From an uncultured Erythrobacter sp. (GTDB lineage Bacteria > Pseudomonadota > Alphaproteobacteria > Sphingomonadales > Sphingomonadaceae), in assembly GCA_947501005.1 (NCBI GenBank), contig CANMTU010000001.1, forward strand, positions 2,070,501 through 2,134,500: 64,000 nt of DNA, written 5' to 3'. A program made the translations under genes and the position numbers. Positions 1 to 8,408 of the stretch are shown here, one piece after another. Numbering within the stretch: position 1 is the stretch's first letter; each line of letters opens with the position of its first letter. The notes beneath the pieces are model-generated. The model saw nothing but the letters and a program-made list of their open reading frames with translations, had not been told where the DNA came from and searched no databases.

Positions 1-23
1 ATCGCAAGATACCGCTCCCGTTA

Positions 24-40
24 CCGACGCTGTGCGTCGG
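24..40. other. Short hairpin near window edge
   Basis: A perfect 7-bp inverted repeat (CCGACGC/GCGTCGG) with a TGT loop, followed by TCTGTCC. It may be the end of a terminator of a gene lying left of the window, but there is no clear T-run. The rest of positions 1-137 holds no gene I can support. Confidence 0.25.
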
Positions 41-137
41 TCTGTCCGCCAACCGCCCCCTGCCTCATTGGAGAGCCGGATCGCCCTGTCACTCGGCGCT
101 AGGCAAGGCAGCCGCGTCCCGCTAGCGCCCGCGAGAA

Positions 138-1502
138 ATGAGCGAGACGGCCAAACTTACGCGCGGAAGCATTCGCGGCCATCTTGTCACCCAGACCGCG
201 CCGATGGTGCTCGGCGTCGCTGCGATCATGTCGGTCGGGTTGATCGATGCCTATTTCATCGGGCAATTGGGCGCGCGGGAACTGGCGGCGGTCGCTTTCA
301 TCTTTCCCATCACCATCGCGCTCTCCAGCCTCGGCGTCGGGGTGATGGTCGGGATCAATTCGGTGATCGCCCGCGCGCTGGGCGAAGGCGACGTCGCCCG
401 GGCGGAGCGGCGGGCGAATTTCGGCGCGGTGTTCGCGCTGGCCACCGGCATCCTGATGGGCGCGGCGCTGTACCTCCTGCTCGACCCGCTGTTCCGGCTG
501 ATGCAGGCATCGGACGCGCTGCTGCCGCTGATCCGCGACTATATGCGGCCCTATGCGCTCGGCCTGCCGGTGCTGCTGTTGCAGATGGGGCTGAACGGGG
601 TGCTGCGCGGCCAGGGCGAGGCGCGCAAGACCTCGCTCGTCTCCCTTACCTATGCGGCGGCGAACTGGGTGCTCGACCCCCTGCTGATCACCGGGGCGTT
701 CGGGTTCGAGGGGTTCGGGATCGCCGGCGCGGCCTATGCGACGGTGCTGGGCTTCGCCATCGCCGTGCTCGTCGCCCTGTTCCTGATCCACACGTCGCAG
801 CTGTCGATCAATCCGGCCACCATCCGCCATATCAATTTCGGCGATTCGAGCGCCGCCATCCTGCGCGTCGCCGGCCCCGCCGCATTTTCCAACGCGATCA
901 ACCCGATCGGGCTTTCGGTCCTTACCGCCCTTCTCGCCAGCCAGGGGGAGGCGGCGGTCGCCGGGTTCGGCGCGGCCGGCCGGTTGCAGAGCTTCGCCAC
1001 CGTGCCGCTGCTCGGCCTGTCCGGCTCGATCGGCGCCATCGTCGGGCAGAACTGGGGCGCACAGGCGTATGACCGCGCGCGCCGCGCCATGTTCGAGGCG
1101 GCGCTGTTCTGCGTCGGCTACGGGCTAATCATGGCGGTCGTGCTGTTCTTCACCGGCGACTGGTTCGCGCGCTTTTTTACCGAAGACCCGGCGGTGGTAG
1201 ACCAGTTCTCGCGCTATCTCGCCATCGCGGTCTGGGGCTATGCCGGCTTCGGCCTGCTGATCACCGCGAACGGCGCGCTCAATGCGGTCGACAGGGCCGG
1301 CTGGGCGCTGGTGCAGAGCGCGGCGCGGGTGTTTCTGGTGATGCTGCCCTTCGGCTGGCTGCTGCGCGGCGTCTGGGGCGCTGAAGCGATCTACGGCGCC
1401 GAACTCGTCGCCAATATCGTCGGCGGGGCCGCCGCCACGTTCATCGTGTGGCGGATCCTGACCCGCGATCCGAAAAGCGGGCAGGCGAAAACCAAGCATT
1501 AA
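138..1502 (+). CDS. MATE family multidrug/cation efflux transporter
   Basis: A 454-residue polytopic inner-membrane protein. It shows about twelve hydrophobic segments in two similar halves, the usual size and layout of MATE (NorM/DinF-like) exporters, which move drugs or metabolites out in exchange for Na+ or H+. The early glycine-rich stretch with an asparagine at about residue 71 (GINSVIARALGEGD) and the equivalent GAIVGQNWGAQ in the second half are the typical paired MATE motifs. The ATG at 138 is the first start that keeps the whole family N-terminus; the ribosome site in front is weak. It ends 40 bp before cheA and runs in the same direction, so it may be co-transcribed, but nothing links its function to chemotaxis. 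The substrate cannot be told. Confidence 0.9.
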   Translation: MSETAKLTRGSIRGHLVTQTAPMVLGVAAIMSVGLIDAYFIGQLGARELAAVAFIFPITIALSSLGVGVMVGINSVIARALGEGDVARAERRANFGAVFALATGILMGAALYLLLDPLFRLMQASDALLPLIRDYMRPYALGLPVLLLQMGLNGVLRGQGEARKTSLVSLTYAAANWVLDPLLITGAFGFEGFGIAGAAYATVLGFAIAVLVALFLIHTSQLSINPATIRHINFGDSSAAILRVAGPAAFSNAINPIGLSVLTALLASQGEAAVAGFGAAGRLQSFATVPLLGLSGSIGAIVGQNWGAQAYDRARRAMFEAALFCVGYGLIMAVVLFFTGDWFARFFTEDPAVVDQFSRYLAIAVWGYAGFGLLITANGALNAVDRAGWALVQSAARVFLVMLPFGWLLRGVWGAEAIYGAELVANIVGGAAATFIVWRILTRDPKSGQAKTKH

Positions 1503-1542
1503 CCATCCGCGCCCATAACCCCGGCCGAAAGGGGTGGACACG

Positions 1543-3948
1543 ATGGACGATCTGCTGGCGGATTTTATCGCCGAAACCCGCGAAATGCTGGAGGCGAGCG
1601 GCAGCGAACTGGTCGCCTGGGAAGCCGATCCGGCGGACCGCGCGCGAATCGATACGATCTTCCGCTTCGTCCACACCGTGAAGGGCAATTGCGGGTTCTT
1701 CGACTTTCCCGCGCTCGAACGGCTCAGCCATGCGGCGGAAGATGCGCTGGCCGAATGCCGCGCCGGCCGCCGTGAGGCTGACCGGGCTCTCGTTTCGGCC
1801 GTGCTGGCGATCATCGACCGGATCGGCGAGATGACCGACGCGATCGAGCGGGGCGAGGCCAGCGATGCCGACGACCAGCACGACGCCCGCCTGATCGCTG
1901 CCCTCGCGCCTGATGGCGATCTGGTCGAACCCTCCGCTTCGCTCGCCCCCGCCCCCGCAATCACTCCCATCCCCGGCGAAGCGGCGGACCTCACATCCGG
2001 CCCCGGTGCAGGCGAGACCGATCCCGCCGGCCCCATGCGGCCGGTCGTACAGCGTTCCATTCGCCTGCCGGTCGACCTGCTGGACGAGGTGATGAAGGGC
2101 GTTTCGGATATGGTGCTGGCGCGCAACGACCTTGCCCGGCGCCTGCGCGAGGCGGGCGAGCAGCCCACTATCGACGGTCCGTTCGAACGCTTGTCCGCCA
2201 TCCTCGCCGATGTGCGCGGATCGATCTCGCGCATGCGGATGCAGCGGCTGGAGCATCTGTTCGGCTCGCTCCCCCGGCTGGTGCGCGACCTGTCGAACGA
2301 ACTCGGCAAGCAGGTGATGGTCGATTGCGAGGGCGGCGATGTCGAACTCGACCGCGAGATGGTCGAGATGGTGCGCGATCCGCTGACCCATATCATCCGC
2401 AACGCCATCGATCACGGGATCGAGCGGCCGTCGGACCGGCTCGCCCGGGGCAAGCGCGAGATCGGCCTGTTGCGCTTTACCGCGCGCCAGTCGGGCAACC
2501 AGATCCACCTCGCGGTGACCGACGATGGCCGCGGCCTCGATACCGCCAAGCTGGCCGCCAAGGCTATGGCGAGCGGGCTGCACACGCAGGCCGAACTCGG
2601 CGCGATGAGCCTCGAGCAGAAGCAGCAGCTGATCTTCGAACCCGGCCTCTCGACCGCCGACGCGGTCAGCGCGATATCCGGGCGCGGCGTGGGGATGGAC
2701 GTGGTCCGCGCCAATATCGAGAAGATCGGCGGCTCCATCGGGGTGACCAGCCGGCCGGGCGAGGGAACCGTCATCGAACTGCGGCTGCCCCTCACCCTCA
2801 GCATCATCGCCGCGCTGACCGTGACCTCGGGCGGGCAAACCTTCGCCGTGCCGCAAAGCTATGTCGAGGAAATCGTCTTCGGCCGGTCCGAACACCTTGA
2901 ATTCGCCGCCGCCGGCGAACGTACGCTGGTGACGTTCCGCGGCCGCCGGGTGCCCTGCCTGTCTCTCAACCGCATCCTCGGCCAGGATAGCGGCGAAGCG
3001 GTGGCGTGGCGCAGCAAGACGCTGGCCCTGCTGCGGCTCGCCAACAACGAGGTGTTCGCGCTCGCCGTCGACAGCGTGCTCGACCACGAGGATGTGGTGA
3101 TCAAGCCGATCGCCCCGGCAATCATGGACACGCGGCTGTATGCGGGCACCACCCTGCTCGACGATGGCCGCCCGATGATGCTGCTCGACATACCCAGCAT
3201 CGCCGCCCGCAACGATCTGAGCGGGGAGCTGCGCGCCGGTTCCATCCGCGAGACGCAGGACAGACCGCGCGAGCGGCCGGGCGCGCCGCTGATGATGTTC
3301 GCCGCGCTCGACGGGCGCAGATGCGCGGTCCGCCTCGATCTGGTCCGCCGGATCGACACGGTGCCGGTCGCCGACATCACGCTCGAAGGGGCGACCAGCC
3401 AGGTGGTGATCGACGGGCGGATCCTGCCGCTTGCCGGGCACGAGAGCGGCGCCCTGCCGCAAGGCGTGTGCCGGATGCTGCGCCTGACCGACGGCGACGC
3501 CGAGATCGCCTACGCGGTCCGCGAGGTTCTCGATACGGCGGAGATGCACGGCGATCCAGTGCCATCGACCGGCGGTGGCGGCATCGAGGGCACGCTGCTG
3601 CTCGATGGCAGGATCGTCGCATTGCTGGACGGTTACGGCCTGTTCGCCCGCCATGCGAATGTTCGGCCGCGCGAACCGCTGACCTGTCACCTGCCGGAAA
3701 ACGGCGACTGGGCGGACGCGATATTGAAGCCCCTGCTCGACCAGGCGGGATACCGGATCGCGGAGGATGGAGAGGCCGAAGCCGACCTCGCCATCCGCCT
3801 TTCGGCAAACGACGCCCCCGGCAGGGCGCGGCACGTCATCCATCTCAGCAACGACCCCGACCACACCGGAGAAGACACCGTGTACCGTTACGACCGCGAG
3901 GCGCTGCTCGGGATGCTGCAACGGGTCCGCCGGGAGAAGGCCGCATGA
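1543..3948 (+). CDS. cheA: Chemotaxis histidine kinase CheA
   Basis: The central kinase of the chemotaxis phosphorelay, a cytoplasmic protein of about 801 residues. An Hpt domain opens the protein, with the phospho-acceptor His near residue 44 in FVHTVKGNCGFF. A short Pro/Ala-rich linker (about 115-165) stands where the CheY-binding P2 domain usually lies. The dimerisation region and HATPase follow: N box IIRNAIDHG, G1 DDGRGLD, G2 GRGVGMD. A CheW-like P5 domain comes next. The last 240 residues look like a second, weaker CheW-like domain and a degenerate receiver without a clear phospho-Asp. A GTG at 1534 is in frame, but the Shine-Dalgarno GAAAGGGG at 1527-1534 covers it and is spaced 8 nt from the ATG at 1543, so I choose the ATG. 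The stop overlaps the cheW start (ATGA). Confidence 0.93.
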   Translation: MDDLLADFIAETREMLEASGSELVAWEADPADRARIDTIFRFVHTVKGNCGFFDFPALERLSHAAEDALAECRAGRREADRALVSAVLAIIDRIGEMTDAIERGEASDADDQHDARLIAALAPDGDLVEPSASLAPAPAITPIPGEAADLTSGPGAGETDPAGPMRPVVQRSIRLPVDLLDEVMKGVSDMVLARNDLARRLREAGEQPTIDGPFERLSAILADVRGSISRMRMQRLEHLFGSLPRLVRDLSNELGKQVMVDCEGGDVELDREMVEMVRDPLTHIIRNAIDHGIERPSDRLARGKREIGLLRFTARQSGNQIHLAVTDDGRGLDTAKLAAKAMASGLHTQAELGAMSLEQKQQLIFEPGLSTADAVSAISGRGVGMDVVRANIEKIGGSIGVTSRPGEGTVIELRLPLTLSIIAALTVTSGGQTFAVPQSYVEEIVFGRSEHLEFAAAGERTLVTFRGRRVPCLSLNRILGQDSGEAVAWRSKTLALLRLANNEVFALAVDSVLDHEDVVIKPIAPAIMDTRLYAGTTLLDDGRPMMLLDIPSIAARNDLSGELRAGSIRETQDRPRERPGAPLMMFAALDGRRCAVRLDLVRRIDTVPVADITLEGATSQVVIDGRILPLAGHESGALPQGVCRMLRLTDGDAEIAYAVREVLDTAEMHGDPVPSTGGGGIEGTLLLDGRIVALLDGYGLFARHANVRPREPLTCHLPENGDWADAILKPLLDQAGYRIAEDGEAEADLAIRLSANDAPGRARHVIHLSNDPDHTGEDTVYRYDREALLGMLQRVRREKAA

Positions 3949-4379
3949 CCGATCTGCTGCTGCTGTGCACCATCGCGGGCCAGCGCGCCGCCCTGCCCGC
4001 GCTGCGCGTGCAATCGGTGGTCGAAGTTTCGTCCATCACCCCCATCCCCGGCACCCCGCCCTTCGTTGCCGGGCTGACCGCGCTGCGCAGCCAGGCCCTG
4101 ACCGTGATCGACAGCGCGCTTGCGATCGGGCTGCCGGCCGCGCCGCATGGCGCGAACCCGCGTGCCGCCGTGGTCGAGACCGGCGGCTATCTCTATGCCC
4201 TGCTCCTCGACGGGGCGGAGGACGTGTGCGAACCGCTGGGCCCGCCGATGCCGGTCACCGGCGGCTTCGGCGAGACCTGGCGCCGGGTCGCCCGCGGCAT
4301 GGTCGAAACCGGGGACGAACCGGCCCTGCTGCTCGACATCGAGGCCCTCATCGCCGGACCGCAGAGTGTGGCGGCTTAA
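3945..4379 (+). CDS. cheW: Chemotaxis coupling protein CheW
   Basis: A 144-residue protein made almost only of one CheW/SH3-like domain. Family cues are VQSVVEV near residue 23, ITPIPGTPPFVAGL near 31-44 and a C-terminal LLLDIEALI. CheW tethers CheA to the signalling tips of chemoreceptors. Its ATG at 3945 overlaps the cheA stop by four bases, which implies translational coupling. The conserved Arg-Gly position after the PGTPPFVAGL turn reads ALRSQ instead of the common NLRG, a mild deviation. It sits between the kinase and the response regulator, as expected for a complete pathway. Confidence 0.9.
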   Translation: MTDLLLLCTIAGQRAALPALRVQSVVEVSSITPIPGTPPFVAGLTALRSQALTVIDSALAIGLPAAPHGANPRAAVVETGGYLYALLLDGAEDVCEPLGPPMPVTGGFGETWRRVARGMVETGDEPALLLDIEALIAGPQSVAA

Positions 4380-4435
4380 GCAAATCATTACGTTCGCAGG
4401 ATATTCAGTCGGCGTCGCAGGCAAAAGGGTACGCA

Positions 4436-4801
4436 ATGAAAAATTGTCTCATCATCGACGACTCCCGCGTGATCCGCAAAGTGTCGCGCCATATACTCGA
4501 ATCGCTCGATTTCGCGGTCGAGGAAGCGGAGAACGGCAAGGAAGGGCTGGATCGTTGCGCCGAAACCATGCCGGACGTGATCCTGCTCGACTGGAACATG
4601 CCGGTGATGACGGGCATCGAGTTCATCACCCAGCTGCGCCAGCGGCCGGGCGGCGATACGCCCAAGGTCGTTTTCTGCACGACGGAGAACGATGTCGCCC
4701 ATATCCGCGAGGCGATCAGCGCCGGGGCGGACGAATATGTGATGAAGCCGTTCGATCACGAAACCCTCCAGATCAAGCTCCAGCTTGTCGGCATGGTCTG
4801 A
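4436..4801 (+). CDS. cheY: Chemotaxis response regulator CheY
   Basis: A 121-residue single receiver domain. The acidic pocket is Asp8-Asp9 (IIDDS), the phospho-acceptor is Asp52 in LLDWNMP, the switch Thr is at 82-83 (FCTTEN) and the invariant Lys is Lys104 (YVMKPF). LLDWNMPVMTG is typical of CheY rather than of DNA-binding regulators. It carries phosphate from CheA, probably to the flagellar switch, although no flagellar gene lies in the window. The 56-bp gap after cheW includes an AAAGGG ribosome site. The gene ends just before cheB. Confidence 0.93.
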   Translation: MKNCLIIDDSRVIRKVSRHILESLDFAVEEAENGKEGLDRCAETMPDVILLDWNMPVMTGIEFITQLRQRPGGDTPKVVFCTTENDVAHIREAISAGADEYVMKPFDHETLQIKLQLVGMV

Positions 4802-4817
4802 GCGCGGCGGGTTGACG

Positions 4818-5900
4818 ATGGCTGCCATGTTGCAACCCCAGCCCGGCCCACGCCCCGGTGCATCGCTCGCTGCGGATACGGTCCGCGTCCTGCTGATCGA
4901 CGATTCGCTGACGGTGCGCACGGTCTTCTCGCGCATGATCTCGCACGAGGACGACATGGCGGTGGTCGCCGGTGTCGGCACGGCGGAACTTGGCATTCGC
5001 GAACTGGCGCGCAGCCCGATCGACGTGGTGCTGCTCGACCTCGAAATGCCCGGCATGGGCGGGCTCGAAGCGTTGCCCAAGATCCTCGCCACTTCGCCGA
5101 CGACGCGGGTGCTGGTCATCTCCTCCCTGACCGCCGAAGGGGCGGAGCATACCGTGGCCGCCCTGCGCACCGGCGCGGCCGACACCATGCTCAAACCCCG
5201 GCCCGGCGGCTTCAACGAGGATTACCGGACCCAGCTTCTGGGCAAGATCCGCGCGCTCAAGCAGGTCGAGAACGTCGCCGCTGCGCCCGCACCCATCCCG
5301 CGGCGAACTGCCGCGCCGCATTGCCCGGAGGTGATCGCGATCGGCGCCTCGACCGGGGGTATCCATGCCCTCAACCTGTTTCTCAAGGCGATCCCCCCCC
5401 GGCTCGACCTGCCGATCTTCATTACCCAGCATCTCCCCCCAAGCTTCATCCCCGTCTTCGCCAGGCAGATGGAAGTCGCGGCCGCGCGCGAGGCGGTGCT
5501 GGTTGGCGATGGGACCGAGATCACCCGCGGCAAGCTCTATATCGCGCCGGGTCACGGCCATGTGAAAGTCAGCCGGTCGGGCGCCCGCCGGTTCGGCGCG
5601 CTCGCCTACGAACCGGTTCAGAGCGGCTGCATGCCTTCGGTCGACCCGATGTTTGCAAGCCTGGCGAAGGCGTATGACGGCCGGGTCGCGGGCGTCCTCC
5701 TGTCGGGCATGGGCCGCGACGGGACCGACGGCGCGCTCGCCATCCACGAAAGCGGCGGACAGGTTTTCGCGCAGGACGCACAGAGCTGCGCCGTGTGGGG
5801 CATGCCCCGCGCCGTCACGGAAACCGGCATCGCCGTCGCCGTCTGCCCGCCGGCCGAACTGGCCGCCCGGGTCGCGCAAAGCGCCGGCATATCGGTGTGA
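4818..5900 (+). CDS. cheB: Chemotaxis methylesterase/deamidase CheB
   Basis: A 360-residue two-domain enzyme that removes methyl groups from chemoreceptor glutamates and so resets signalling. The N-terminal receiver has Asp74 in VLLDLEMPGMGG. The C-terminal esterase has the catalytic triad Ser178 (IGASTGG), His205 (TQHLP) and Asp301 (GMGRDGTDG). I choose the ATG at 4818. A TTG at 4785 would add 11 residues but would lie inside cheY. The stop overlaps the cheR GTG (GTGA), so methylesterase and methyltransferase are coupled. Confidence 0.93.
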   Translation: MAAMLQPQPGPRPGASLAADTVRVLLIDDSLTVRTVFSRMISHEDDMAVVAGVGTAELGIRELARSPIDVVLLDLEMPGMGGLEALPKILATSPTTRVLVISSLTAEGAEHTVAALRTGAADTMLKPRPGGFNEDYRTQLLGKIRALKQVENVAAAPAPIPRRTAAPHCPEVIAIGASTGGIHALNLFLKAIPPRLDLPIFITQHLPPSFIPVFARQMEVAAAREAVLVGDGTEITRGKLYIAPGHGHVKVSRSGARRFGALAYEPVQSGCMPSVDPMFASLAKAYDGRVAGVLLSGMGRDGTDGALAIHESGGQVFAQDAQSCAVWGMPRAVTETGIAVAVCPPAELAARVAQSAGISV

Positions 5901-6745
5901 GCGAACAGAACGCCTCGTACCAGATCATCGCCGATCTTCTCACCGCGCGGACCGGGCAGCAATTGACCGAAAGCCGGCGCTGGCGCGTATCCACCGCGCT
6001 GTCGGGCCTGTTCCGCGAGTTGGGGATCGAGAACATCGACCAGCTCGCCTGCCTGCTCGAGCGACCGGGCGAATTCCGCTTGGCGACGCGCGTGGTCGAG
6101 GCCCTGCTCAACCACGAGACCTATTTCTTCCGCGATCACGTCTATTTCGAGACGGTGGCGAACGAGATCCTCCCCCGCCTGCTCGAGCGGCGGGCCGCGA
6201 CGCGCAGGCTGCGCATCTGGTCGGCCGGGTGTTCGACCGGGCAGGAGGCGCTGACGCTCGCGATGATCCTCGACGCGCGCGGTGCGGAACTCGCCGGGTG
6301 GGACGTCGAGATCCTCGGGACGGACGTGTCCGCCCGGGCGATCGCGCAGGCCCGCAGCGCGTGCTACACCCAGTTCGAAATCCAGCGCGGCATCGGCGTC
6401 TCGCAAATGCTCGCGCATTTTACCGAAACCCCGGCGGGCTGGCAGGCGAACGACGGCATCCGCCGCACGAGCCGGTTCGAGCAGCACTCGATCCTCGACG
6501 TTCCGCCCGCGCCCGGCCGGTTCGATCTGGTCCTGTGCCGCAACGTCCTCCTCTATTTCGATATCGAGACTCGCGAGCGCGCCTTCGAACGACTGGCCAA
6601 GGCCACGGCCGAGGATGGCTGGCTGATGCTCGGCTCGGGCGAGACGGTCGTCGGGCAGACCGCCCGGTTCGCGCCCACAGCGTGCGGGGCGTCCCTGTAC
6701 CAGCTGTCGAAACCCGGCCCGTCGAGCCGGCAGCAAGCGGCCTGA
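5897..6745 (+). CDS. cheR: Chemotaxis protein methyltransferase CheR
   Basis: A 282-residue SAM-dependent enzyme that methylates glutamates on chemoreceptors. The N-terminal helical CheR_N part is followed by the SAM-binding motif IWSAGCSTGQE and by CRNVLLYFD, both diagnostic of CheR. The start is taken as the GTG at 5897, which overlaps the cheB stop; upstream in-frame codons lie inside cheB and look unlike the family. The protein begins SEQNASYQIIADLL, a normal CheR N-terminus. No C-terminal pentapeptide-binding extension is visible. Confidence 0.92.
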   Translation: MSEQNASYQIIADLLTARTGQQLTESRRWRVSTALSGLFRELGIENIDQLACLLERPGEFRLATRVVEALLNHETYFFRDHVYFETVANEILPRLLERRAATRRLRIWSAGCSTGQEALTLAMILDARGAELAGWDVEILGTDVSARAIAQARSACYTQFEIQRGIGVSQMLAHFTETPAGWQANDGIRRTSRFEQHSILDVPPAPGRFDLVLCRNVLLYFDIETRERAFERLAKATAEDGWLMLGSGETVVGQTARFAPTACGASLYQLSKPGPSSRQQAA

Positions 6746-6836
6746 ACCGGTTAACCACAAGGTTTACCGTTTCTTAGCCAAGTCCCCCCTAAACCCTGAT
6801 TGCCGATTCCGAATTGCCGGAGAGACGGGGGCCCAT

Positions 6837-8372
6837 GTGATCACGATGAGGATGACCAACAGCAGGCAATTCGCCCGCTTCGTCGTGCTCGGATCGCTCG
6901 GTCTTCTCAGTGCGATCTTCGCCGTCACCACGATGGTCGCGGCGCAGGTGGCCGCCAGCGATACCGGCCGGCCGGCGCATGTCGCCTTTATCGGGTTCTG
7001 CGTCTTCGTGGGTGCCGCTTGCGTGCTGGGCATCCTTGCGCTGCGCTATTTTCGCGGGCTCGAGCGACTCGGCCTGCGCGACAGTCTGACCAGCCTGCCC
7101 AATCGCCGCGCGCTGCACCTCGATTTCACCAAGCAGATCCACCTTCATGGCGAGGTCGGCATCGCGCTGCTCAATTTCGACGGGTTCCGGCTGGTCAACG
7201 ATCATTACGGCCATCAGGTCGGCGATGCCGCGCTGATCGAAGCGGGACGCCTTCTCAAACGCGTCTGCGGTGCGGAAACCTGGGTCTATCGGCTGGGCGG
7301 AGACGATTTCTGCCTCATGATGAGCGGCGCGCTCGCAGGCACGTTCCTCGAGGGGCAGAGCCGCCGGGTGATGGAGCATCTGGCCAAGCCCATCTCGGTG
7401 GGCGACCGGCGACTGATGCTGGGGGCAAGCATCGGGCTGGCAAGTTGCAGCACGCACAATGCCTGCGCCAGCTCCGAATTGCTGCGCCGGGCCGATGTCG
7501 CCATGTCAGCCTCGAAGAAGGGCGGCCGGATGCGTTGCACCTGGTTCTCCGAATCCTTCGATCGCAAGCGGGAGGACAAACGCCAGCTGGACGAGGAATT
7601 GCGCGGCGCGCTCGCCGGCGGCGAATTCCGCCTGGCCTATCAGCCGCTGGTATCCAGCGACGAGCGCAAGGTCGTCGCCGTGGAATGCCTGCTGCGGTGG
7701 GACCGGCCGGACGGGCAGCAGATCGGCCCGCACGTGTTCATTCCGGCGGCGGAGGAATCGGGCTTCATCAACGCGATCGGCCTATGGGTCCTGCGGCAGG
7801 CCTGCACCGATGCGCTGCAATGGGACGACATCATCCTGTCGGTCAACATTTCGGCGGCGCAATTGCGCAATCCCGAATTCCCCATCCTGATCGGGCAGAT
7901 CCTCGAAGAGACCGGGTTCGATCCCCGCCGCCTCGAACTCGAGGTGACCGAGACCTGCCTGGTGTTCGATCCCACATTGGCCGAACGCAGCCTCGATCTC
8001 ATTCGCAAGTTCGGCGTGCGCATCGCGCTCGACGATTTCGGCACCGGCTATGCCTCGATCGGGTTCCTCAGGCAGTTCCGCTTCGAGAAGCTGAAGATCG
8101 ACCGCAGCCTGGTGGTGCAGGCCGGCAGCGACGAGGGCAGCCGCGCCATGATGCTGTCGAGCATCGCGGTCGCCCGTGCCATGCAGATGGGCGTCACCGC
8201 CGAGGGGATCGAGACCGAGGAGCAGGCCGCGATGGTTCGCGCCGCCGGTTGCGATCATTTGCAGGGCTGGCTCTATTTCAGGGCGTTGCCGGCGGCGGAG
8301 ATCGCCCAGCATCTGGGCAAGACGATCACGGCCAGCCCGGTCGCCGCCGCCCTGACGGCCAGAGTTGCCTGA
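6837..8372 (+). CDS. Membrane GGDEF/EAL cyclic-di-GMP protein
   Basis: A 511-residue protein with two N-terminal membrane helices (about 13-36 and 48-71), a GGDEF domain (about 80-240) and an EAL domain (about 250-500). The cyclase signature reads GGDDF at 154-158. The metal-binding Asp of LLNFDGF and the NDHYGHQVGD stretch are present. The phosphodiesterase signature reads ECL instead of EAL, but its Glu283 is kept, as are Asn337 (SVNIS), LEVTE, Asp399-Asp400 (DDFGTG), Lys420 (KIDRS) and AEGIETEEQ. By family knowledge the EAL half should hydrolyse c-di-GMP; the GGDEF half may be active or only GTP-sensing. The GTG at 6837 follows GAGACGGGGG by 6 nt. It lies 91 bp after cheR and before a chemoreceptor, so it may link c-di-GMP to motility. 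Confidence 0.88.
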   Translation: MITMRMTNSRQFARFVVLGSLGLLSAIFAVTTMVAAQVAASDTGRPAHVAFIGFCVFVGAACVLGILALRYFRGLERLGLRDSLTSLPNRRALHLDFTKQIHLHGEVGIALLNFDGFRLVNDHYGHQVGDAALIEAGRLLKRVCGAETWVYRLGGDDFCLMMSGALAGTFLEGQSRRVMEHLAKPISVGDRRLMLGASIGLASCSTHNACASSELLRRADVAMSASKKGGRMRCTWFSESFDRKREDKRQLDEELRGALAGGEFRLAYQPLVSSDERKVVAVECLLRWDRPDGQQIGPHVFIPAAEESGFINAIGLWVLRQACTDALQWDDIILSVNISAAQLRNPEFPILIGQILEETGFDPRRLELEVTETCLVFDPTLAERSLDLIRKFGVRIALDDFGTGYASIGFLRQFRFEKLKIDRSLVVQAGSDEGSRAMMLSSIAVARAMQMGVTAEGIETEEQAAMVRAAGCDHLQGWLYFRALPAAEIAQHLGKTITASPVAAALTARVA

Positions 8373-8408
8373 CCTGTTTTCACGCGAACCCAACACGGAA
8401 ACGATGCC

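Noticed and set aside
1441-3921. Very long open frame antisense to cheA
   Set aside because: It mirrors the coding periodicity of cheA in GC-rich DNA, has no known domain and overlaps a certain gene.
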